From positions 1 through 6,724 of the forward strand of contig CAJBPC010000495.1 of NCBI GenBank assembly GCA_903957405.1: a stretch of 6,724 nucleotides of DNA, read 5' to 3'. The notes under the pieces were generated by a model that searched no databases, was not told the origin of the DNA, and saw only the letters and a list, made by a program, of their open reading frames with translations. Source of the stretch: an uncultured bacterium. GTDB taxonomy: Bacteria > Bacteroidota > Bacteroidia > Chitinophagales > Chitinophagaceae. A program made the translations under genes and the position numbers. Of this stretch, positions 1 through 5,630 are shown one piece after another; positions within the stretch are counted from its first letter, which is position 1; every line of letters starts with the position of its first letter.

Positions 1-417
1 AAAATTGGTTAAATACCTAATTTATAAACCTTTAAAACCAAAACCACATCAGTTTTTCTCAATTTTCGAATAAAAAAGGGGATCGTCCGAATGCTCCTGT
101 CTTGCATGCAAAAACAACCATCACCCATTTGATATAAGTAAAAAACATAATTCGTTTTACGCTTCCGTATGCTCACCCATCTGACAAAATGCAGTTCGTG
201 AAAAAACCCGGTTTACTGTAGGCTTGTGCTCGATCCATTTGGTCATTTTTCAGGCAGTGCTGAAAATTGTCCGGAGTGCAAGCAGATATTTATGTTTCAC
301 AGATGCCAAAGATCAGGACCTGATCCCGACCGGATGCTGACAACCATCTCATCCCGAGATGACTTCCGTCAGAACAATCCGCACAGGTCTCCCATAATTT
401 CGTCACAAAGAATTCGT
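1..417. other. AT-rich intergenic leader upstream of the hydrolase gene
   Basis: This stretch of about 400 bases holds no gene I can support. Its first 220 bases are clearly richer in A and T than the rest of the window, with several A and T runs, as expected of a promoter region. The hydrolase frame stays open leftward to a GTG at 226. The 64 extra residues this would add (including C-P-E-C near residues 15-18) resemble no domain I know and precede the first conserved strand of the hydrolase, so I treat them as non-coding. A TAATTTCG at 395-402 is one base from the Bacteroidota -7 element TAnnTTTG and lies 15 bases before the chosen ATG, but no TTTG sits at the right distance upstream. No rho-independent terminator from a gene to the left is visible. 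Confidence 0.55.
102..111. repeat. Perfect 10-bp palindrome TTGCATGCAA
   Basis: TTGCATGCAA reads identically on both strands and lies in the AT-rich leader about 300 bases before the hydrolase start. Short perfect palindromes in leaders can be half-sites or cores of operators for dimeric regulators, but there is only one copy in the window and no regulator gene beside it. The symmetry is seen directly; any operator role is a guess. Confidence 0.3.
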
Positions 418-1071
418 ATGGAATACAGGTTCAGGGATGATGTGAGGATTCCCGTCGGAGATGTGGTATTGGAGGGCAGCCTTGTAATCCCCTTGGAGGC
501 TCAAGCCATCATAGTGTTTTCGCATGGCAGTGGCAGCAGCCGTTTTAGTCCGCGCATTACAAAGGTGGCGTCCATGCTGCAAAAGCAGCATTTCGGGGTG
601 TTATTGTTCGACCTGTTGACCGCCGTCGAAGACCGGCACTATGAAAACCGTTTCGATATCGAACGCCTGACCGATCGATTGGAGATCGTCACCAGATGGC
701 TTGAAGCGCAAGACGTTGCCAAGGGCTGCAGCATCGCGTTTTTCGGTGCCAGCACCGGTGCGGCATCCGCACTCCGGACAGCCGCCAGGGTTCCAGAAGT
801 CGCTGCGGTGGTTTGTCGAGGGGGCAGGGTTGATCTGGCCATGGAGCAACTACCCGATGTCCATTGTCCCGTCTTGCTCATTGTCGGCAGCAGGGATGAG
901 GAAGTCCTTGAATGGAACAGGACAGCCCTGAAAGCCCTGCATAACCCCAAAAAACTCGCCATCATCGAAGGAGCCACGCACCTTTTCGAAGAACCCGGCT
1001 GCATGGAACAGGTAAGCCATGTCGCGGCAGACTGGTTCGGCAGCCATATCCCACCGATTCATACCTACTGA
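418..1071 (+). CDS. Alpha/beta hydrolase, dienelactone hydrolase-like
   Basis: A 217-residue cytoplasmic alpha/beta hydrolase with a complete visible catalytic set. The oxyanion-side loop is S-H-G-S-G-S at residues 35-40. The nucleophile elbow is G-A-S-T-G at 110-114, giving Ser112. The acid is probably Asp160 in G-S-R-D, and the base His188 in G-A-T-H-L-F. The length matches small dienelactone-hydrolase-like proteins. There is no signal peptide. The substrate cannot be read from sequence; family members cleave esters, lactones or small acyl compounds. I chose ATG 418 because the first conserved beta strand follows immediately. An in-frame GTG at 226 and ATGs at 292 and 334 would add an unconserved tail. 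The phosphoribosyltransferase starts 2 bases after the stop, so the two are very probably co-translated. From general knowledge, homologues of these two families are fused in mycobacterial proteins such as Rv0571c, which supports a shared function. Family is confident; the specific reaction is unknown. Confidence 0.88.
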   Translation: MEYRFRDDVRIPVGDVVLEGSLVIPLEAQAIIVFSHGSGSSRFSPRITKVASMLQKQHFGVLLFDLLTAVEDRHYENRFDIERLTDRLEIVTRWLEAQDVAKGCSIAFFGASTGAASALRTAARVPEVAAVVCRGGRVDLAMEQLPDVHCPVLLIVGSRDEEVLEWNRTALKALHNPKKLAIIEGATHLFEEPGCMEQVSHVAADWFGSHIPPIHTY

Positions 1072-1073
1072 CC

Positions 1074-1685
1074 ATGTTCAAAGACAGGACCGATGCCGGC
1101 ATCGCGCTGGCGCTGAAACTGAAAAAATACAAAGGAAAGGATGGGGTGATTTTGGCCATTCCGAGGGGAGGTGTTCCCGTCGCCGCCGTACTCGCGCGGG
1201 AACTGGGAATGCCGATGGAAGTGCTGCTGAGTAAGAAGATAGGACATCCGTTGAATCCGGAATACGCGATCGGTGCGGTGAGTTTGGAAGACAGGGTGAT
1301 TTCACCGCATCCGGATGTGGATGAGGAATACATAGAAAAGGAGACGGTGCGCATTCGAAAAAAACTCGCAGAGCATTACCACAGGTTCATGGGTGACAAA
1401 CAGCCCATTCCGCTCCATGACAAGATCGTCATCATAGTGGATGACGGCATTGCAACCGGCAATACGCTTCTGAGCACCTTGCCCATGATCCGCAAGCAAA
1501 GACCGAAGAAGATCATCATCGCCGTGCCGGTATCCCCTAGTGGAGCGGTGCTCCGGTTGAGCAGATCGGTGAATGAAATGGTCGTGGCGCTGATTCCCGA
1601 TGCGTTCTATGGCGTCGGCGGGTTCTATGAAGACTTCCGCCAGGTGAGTGATGAAGAAGTGGTGGGATACATGACCGGTCAATAA
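1074..1685 (+). CDS. Phosphoribosyltransferase, type I PRTase fold
   Basis: A 203-residue phosphoribosyltransferase of the uncharacterised group often found next to or fused with dienelactone-type hydrolases. The PRPP-binding loop is clear: V-D-D-G-I-A-T-G at residues 122-129, after a run of hydrophobic strand residues. The N-terminal P-R-G-G-V-P-V-A motif at 30-37 and the K-I-G-x-P segment near 55-59 are also typical, as is the C-terminal Y-x-D-F-x-Q-V-S-D-E-E-V block at 185-196. The protein therefore looks complete at both ends. Such enzymes bind 5-phosphoribosyl-1-pyrophosphate and transfer or release the ribose phosphate, but the acceptor is not known for this group. It starts two bases after the hydrolase stop, with no Shine-Dalgarno sequence, so translation is probably coupled. 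Only 5 bases separate its stop from the ATPase start. It could be misannotated as a purine salvage enzyme; the motif layout does not support a specific salvage role. Confidence 0.9.
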   Translation: MFKDRTDAGIALALKLKKYKGKDGVILAIPRGGVPVAAVLARELGMPMEVLLSKKIGHPLNPEYAIGAVSLEDRVISPHPDVDEEYIEKETVRIRKKLAEHYHRFMGDKQPIPLHDKIVIIVDDGIATGNTLLSTLPMIRKQRPKKIIIAVPVSPSGAVLRLSRSVNEMVVALIPDAFYGVGGFYEDFRQVSDEEVVGYMTGQ

Positions 1686-1690
1686 CACGA

Positions 1691-4105
1691 TTGCCATCGA
1701 AATCAACATACAAACTCCTGCTTCGACAATTCAGCAATCCGCTCATGCTGCTGTTACTGTCAGCGGTTGTGATATCCGCCCTGTTGGGTGAATCCTCCGA
1801 CAGCCTCATCATATTCATGATCCTTATGATGACAGGCATGCTTGGCTTTTGGCAGGAGCACAAGGCGGGGAAAGCGATGGAAAAACTGCGGAACATGATC
1901 GCAGCGAAACATTCCGTAGTGCGCGATGGACAGGAGTTGATTCTCGGATCAGAAGATCTTCTCCCCGACGACATGCTCATGCTGGATGCGGGAGACATGA
2001 TACCGGCCGATTGCGTCATACTTGAAAGCAACGAGCTGCACGTGGATGAAAGTTCACTCACAGGCGAGAGTTTTCCGGTGGAAAAAACGCCACCCGCCAT
2101 GATGCATGAGGACCCCTCATCCATCGGACCGCATTCGCTTTGGCAGGGTACAAGCGTCATCAGCGGCACAGCGAACGCAAGGGTGATACTAACAGGTAGG
2201 GATACACGATACGGGAAAATCACCGGTGCACTGGAGCAGACGATCGAGACAAGCTATGAAAGGGGCATGCGGAAATTCGGACTCTTCCTATTAAGGATCA
2301 CGCTGTGGCTTTCCGTCGTCATTCTCGTTTCGAACCTGTACTTCGGCAAACCGCTCTTCTCGTCCCTGCTGTTCTCCCTGGCACTCGCGGTGGGAATGGC
2401 GCCAGAACTGCTTCCCGCCGTGATGACGTTTTCGATGTCTGCCGGAGCCAACCGGATGCTGCGCAAGAAAGTGATCGTGAAGAGGCTAGCATCCATGTTC
2501 AACCTTGGTGAAGTAAATGTGCTCTGCACAGACAAGACGGGTACACTGACACAGGGTATTTCCAAAGTGCGCGACATCGTGGATATCGAAGGCAACGGCG
2601 ACAGGCTTTTGCAACACTATGCATTCCTGAACGCCAGCCTCCAGAAAGGCTTCACCAATCCCCTTGATCAGGCGATCGCATCGCTTGACCTATCCGTCGA
2701 AGGATGGGAAAAAGTGAACGAAGTGCCGTATGATTTCATCCGAAAAAGGCTGAGCGTTTCCGTTGAAAAGAATGGCCGAAAGCTCCTCATCATGAAAGGG
2801 GCGTTCCCCAATGTGCTGGAGACCTGCGGGTATTCGGGAAGATCCGCGGGACAAACTCAGGTGATGGATGAAACCATGCGGATGGCGCTTCACGACCGTT
2901 TCCGCAGTTATGGAAAGGAAGGCTACAGGGTCCTGGGATTGGCTGTCAAAACCTTGACTGATGGAAGAATCCGCCATGATGACGAAAAGGAGATGGTCTT
3001 CCTCGGATTCATCCTGATAGAGGACCCGCTGAAGGAAAGCACTGTCTCATCCCTTGTCGACCTGGAATCCATGGGCGTGACTGTGAAGATCATCACCGGG
3101 GACAACCGCCATGCCGCCGCACACGTGGCCGACAAGATCGGACTCATGGGTACGAGCATCCTAACGGGAGAGGATATCCGAAAAATGAGCCCTGAAGCCC
3201 TGGTCGCAAAAGTCAGGTCAACCGACATATATGCGGAGATAGAGCCACAGCAGAAGGAATTGCTGGTGAAGGCCATGCAAAAGTCCGGGTACACAGTGGC
3301 ATACCTGGGCGATGGCATCAACGACGTTGCAGCCATCCATGCGGCCGACACTGGGATCTCCACCAACAATGCCGTGGACGTCGCGAAGGATGCGGCCGAC
3401 TTCGTCCTGCTCGACAAGGACCTCTCGGTGCTATCGGACGGCATTAAAGAAGGAAGAAGGTCTTTCGCCAATTCCATGAAGTATGTTTTCATCAGCACGG
3501 GCGCCACATTCGGCAATATGTTCAGCATCGCGGGAGCTTCGCTGTTCCTCCCCTTCCTGCCGATGCTTCCAAAACAGATACTCCTCAACAACCTTGTCAG
3601 CGACCTTCCCTTTTTGACGATCTCCACCGACCAAGTGGAAAAAGAACAACTGCAAAAGCCCGGACAATGGGACATGGATCAGATCCGTCGGTTCATGGTC
3701 GTATTCGGCATCCACAGTTCCGTTTTTGATGCCATCACCTTTTTCATGCTGTACCGGATCTTCAGCCTTTCGGCGAGCGAATTCCAGACGGGATGGTTCA
3801 TCGAATCGACCTTGACGGAATTGATGATCCTGCTGGTCATCAGAACGCGCAAACCCTTCTTTAAAAGCCATCCGGGGAAATGGCTTTTGATATCGGTCGC
3901 GATCGCATGCACGGTCACCATCCTGCTTCCCATGACACCCCTTTCAGACGCATTGGGCCTCTCCACATTGCCGCCGGCGCTGGCCGCTTCCATCGCCGGC
4001 ATATTGGTCGTGTACATGTTCTCGGCGGACCTGTTGAAGATGTATTTTTTCAGGATACATGAGAAAAAAACGGTCTCCGATAGTCAGACGAAAGCAGGCT
4101 TTTGA
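1691..4105 (+). CDS. mgtA: Magnesium-translocating P-type ATPase (MgtA/MgtB type), short at the N-terminus
   Basis: An 804-residue P-type ATPase of class IIIB, the family that imports Mg2+ across the inner membrane using ATP. The actuator T-G-E-S is at 124-127 and the phosphorylation motif D-K-T-G-T-L-T at 281-287 (Asp281). K-G-A at 369-371 lies in the nucleotide domain; T-G-D-N at 469-472 and G-D-G-I-N-D at 540-545 form the hinge. About ten membrane segments can be placed near 15-34, 37-54, 196-216, 224-248, 598-620, 623-645, 666-692, 702-717, 730-748 and 760-785. Subfamily signs are A-P-E-L-L-P in segment 4, F-G-N in segment 5, L-L-N-N-L-x-x-D-L in segment 6, and the later R-F-M-V-V-F-G and F-x-T-G-W-F-x-E-S blocks. 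E. coli MgtA is near 900 residues. Here the cytoplasmic N-terminal domain is missing and homology starts at the L-P just before segment 1. TTG 1691 is the only plausible start: the frame is closed by a TGA at 1652 and has no ATG, GTG or other TTG between. The catalytic core is intact; whether the pump works is uncertain. Confidence 0.9.
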   Translation: MPSKSTYKLLLRQFSNPLMLLLLSAVVISALLGESSDSLIIFMILMMTGMLGFWQEHKAGKAMEKLRNMIAAKHSVVRDGQELILGSEDLLPDDMLMLDAGDMIPADCVILESNELHVDESSLTGESFPVEKTPPAMMHEDPSSIGPHSLWQGTSVISGTANARVILTGRDTRYGKITGALEQTIETSYERGMRKFGLFLLRITLWLSVVILVSNLYFGKPLFSSLLFSLALAVGMAPELLPAVMTFSMSAGANRMLRKKVIVKRLASMFNLGEVNVLCTDKTGTLTQGISKVRDIVDIEGNGDRLLQHYAFLNASLQKGFTNPLDQAIASLDLSVEGWEKVNEVPYDFIRKRLSVSVEKNGRKLLIMKGAFPNVLETCGYSGRSAGQTQVMDETMRMALHDRFRSYGKEGYRVLGLAVKTLTDGRIRHDDEKEMVFLGFILIEDPLKESTVSSLVDLESMGVTVKIITGDNRHAAAHVADKIGLMGTSILTGEDIRKMSPEALVAKVRSTDIYAEIEPQQKELLVKAMQKSGYTVAYLGDGINDVAAIHAADTGISTNNAVDVAKDAADFVLLDKDLSVLSDGIKEGRRSFANSMKYVFISTGATFGNMFSIAGASLFLPFLPMLPKQILLNNLVSDLPFLTISTDQVEKEQLQKPGQWDMDQIRRFMVVFGIHSSVFDAITFFMLYRIFSLSASEFQTGWFIESTLTELMILLVIRTRKPFFKSHPGKWLLISVAIACTVTILLPMTPLSDALGLSTLPPALAASIAGILVVYMFSADLLKMYFFRIHEKKTVSDSQTKAGF

Positions 4106-4188
4106 CCGCCTGAAATCAAAACGAAGGGAAGGAAGGCCATTCCTCTGGATTTATCTTTATCTTGGACCTCCTTCAACGTATGATCATC
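4106..4188 (+). promoter_or_regulatory. Spacer with a possible -7 element for the serine hydrolase
   Basis: The 83 bases between the ATPase and the exported hydrolase include a T-rich stretch with TATCTTTA at 4152-4159. This fits five of the six fixed positions of the Bacteroidota -7 consensus TAnnTTTG and is placed 30 bases before the preferred ATG. No TTTG lies at the expected distance upstream, which weakens the call. A small stem, AGGAA at 4130-4134 with TTCCT at 4140-4144, precedes it. It is too short and lacks an adjacent U-run, so I do not call it a terminator. Read-through from the upstream genes remains possible. Confidence 0.25.
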
Positions 4189-5496
4189 ATGAGGAAAATC
4201 ATCTTATCCCTTGCCACGAACATCCTGCTGGTTGGAATCGCGGCCGCACAAACCGCTACAACACTGCTGACAGTCGCAAAACCGGAGTCCGCCGCCGTCT
4301 CATCCGAGAGACTCAAAAGGCTCGATGCCTTCATACAGAAACATGTAGACGAGGGGCAGCTGAATGGTTCTTCCATGATCATCATCCGTGACGGAAAGAT
4401 CGTCTACCACAAGGCCTTCGGCCACATGGATGCGGAAAAGAAAACCGCCATGCGTACAGACCAGCTGTTCCGCATCGCATCCATGACCAAGCCGATCGTA
4501 AGCGTTGCGGCGATGATGCTTTGTGAAGAAGGGAAATTCGCATTGGATGATCCCATTTCAAATTACATCCCGGAATTCGGCAAGGCACAGGTTTTAGCCA
4601 CGTACAATGCGACAGACACGAGCTACACCACCACTCCCGCGAAATCCAACATCACCATCCGGCATCTGCTGTCGCACACTTCAGGCATCGGCTATGCCCA
4701 GATAGGATCACCGGAGGCAAGAGCGATCTATTACAAGCACGGCATCAACGGAGGCATTGGCACGCCCTACTCGACGCTGAAATTGATGATACCGAAGCTT
4801 GCGAAACTCCCCCTCTTCCATGAACCCGGGGAGAAATACCTGTACGGACTGAACACGGATGTGCTCGGATATCTGGTGGAAGTCGTCAGCGGTATGCCGC
4901 TTGACCGGTTCATGCAGGAACGCATCTTCGCCCCGCTGGGTATGAAGGATACCCATTTCTTCCTTCCCTCAGAAAAACAGCCACGACTCGTGCCTTTATA
5001 TCGCCAGGACAACAACGGAGTGCTCAGGCTGCAGGATTCCGTCATCAGCCTTAATGGAGATTTCCATAGGGATTTCCCAAAGACAAAGGGAGGCACTTAT
5101 TTCTCCGGAGGGGCAGGCCTCACCTCCACCGCCATGGACTATGCCGTATTCTGCCAGATGATGCTCAACGGAGGCACATACAACGGAACGCGGATCCTGT
5201 CGCCACACAGCATCCGCATGATGACACAAAACCAGATCGGGAACATATCCATGGGCGGCAATCCCGATGCGCCGAACAGGTTCGGACTGGGCTTTGGCGT
5301 CTACACCGAAAAAAGCGAAGCCACATATCCCGTACATGCGGGTAGCTACGACTGGGGCGGTATGTTCGCCACAAACTTCTGGATCGATCCGGAAGCCCGC
5401 CTGGCCTGTGTTTTCATGCGCAACATATGGCCGCTCCGAAATCCGGAGATCGGCAACCGCCTCAAAATGCTGGTGTATCAGGCCTTGAACGACTGA
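4189..5496 (+). CDS. Exported serine hydrolase, class C beta-lactamase/PBP-like family
   Basis: A 435-residue secreted serine hydrolase of the beta-lactamase (Pfam Beta-lactamase, class C/EstB-like) fold. Starting at ATG 4189, it has a signal peptide: Arg-Lys at 2-3, a hydrophobic core at about 4-17, and a likely cut after Ala-Ala-Ala at residue 20, before Gln21. It should act in the periplasm. The active site is complete: S-M-T-K at 98-101 (nucleophile Ser98, general base Lys101), Y-G-L-N at 219-222 in place of Y-x-N, and H-A-G at 383-385 in the position of the K-T-G box. H-L-L-S-H-T-S-G at 159-166 and G-G-A-G-L-T-S-T at 307-314 are family landmarks. The H-x-G box is typical of esterases and peptidases of this family rather than true AmpC enzymes, so drug resistance should not be assumed. 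Likely substrates are esters, D-amino-acid peptides or cell wall fragments. Upstream in-frame starts at 4162 (TTG) and 4180 (ATG) would only lengthen the signal n-region. Confidence 0.9.
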   Translation: MRKIILSLATNILLVGIAAAQTATTLLTVAKPESAAVSSERLKRLDAFIQKHVDEGQLNGSSMIIIRDGKIVYHKAFGHMDAEKKTAMRTDQLFRIASMTKPIVSVAAMMLCEEGKFALDDPISNYIPEFGKAQVLATYNATDTSYTTTPAKSNITIRHLLSHTSGIGYAQIGSPEARAIYYKHGINGGIGTPYSTLKLMIPKLAKLPLFHEPGEKYLYGLNTDVLGYLVEVVSGMPLDRFMQERIFAPLGMKDTHFFLPSEKQPRLVPLYRQDNNGVLRLQDSVISLNGDFHRDFPKTKGGTYFSGGAGLTSTAMDYAVFCQMMLNGGTYNGTRILSPHSIRMMTQNQIGNISMGGNPDAPNRFGLGFGVYTEKSEATYPVHAGSYDWGGMFATNFWIDPEARLACVFMRNIWPLRNPEIGNRLKMLVYQALND

Positions 5497-5563
5497 CAGG
5501 CAAGCAGGGCGACGGAAACCACCTGCCTACATCACGGTCATGCACAACCGAAAAATATCGTTT

Positions 5564-5630
5564 ATGCATCCCATTCACCCTTGCGTCACCACCCATTTCG
5601 TACTTAAATTTCCGTTTCGCCATGCATCCC
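5564..5630 (+). repeat. 9-bp direct repeat ATGCATCCC, one copy at the helicase start codon
   Basis: ATGCATCCC occurs at 5564-5572 and again at 5622-5630, where it forms the helicase start codon and the next two codons. The two copies are in different reading frames, so the upstream one is not an alternative start for the helicase. The repeat is seen directly; at nine bases it may well be chance. Confidence 0.3.
5581..5612 (+). promoter_or_regulatory. Possible Bacteroidota-type promoter for the helicase gene
   Basis: TAAATTTC at 5605-5612 fits the -7 consensus TAnnTTTG except for its last base. TTG at 5581-5583 lies 21 bases upstream, within the usual spacing for the -33 TTTG, although its first base is C instead of T. 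Transcription would begin only a few bases before ATG 5622, giving a nearly leaderless mRNA. The 125-base spacer otherwise shows no gene and no convincing terminator. The match is imperfect and could be chance. Confidence 0.25.

Noticed and set aside
5..41. Inverted TTGGTT/AACCAA arms at the left edge
   Set aside because: Six-base arms within AT-rich sequence, separated by 25 bases, are expected by chance; there is no transposase or target duplication.
1537..2223. Long reverse-strand open frame of 228 residues over the phosphoribosyltransferase/ATPase junction
   Set aside because: It lies antisense to two well-supported genes, is rich in Ser, Pro and Cys with no recognisable domain, and is best explained as a codon-bias shadow.
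2923..3675. Reverse-strand open frame of 250 residues within the ATPase
   Set aside because: It is fully antisense to conserved ATPase motifs, is low-complexity and Ser-rich, and has no domain.
4130..4144. Small hairpin AGGAA-GGCCA-TTCCT after the ATPase
   Set aside because: A five-pair AT-containing stem without an immediate U-tract is too weak to call a terminator.
5498..5528. Possible terminator hairpin after the serine hydrolase (AGGCA/TGCCT or GCAGG/CCTGC)
   Set aside because: The stems are only five pairs, mutually exclusive, have long loops, and are not followed by a T-run.
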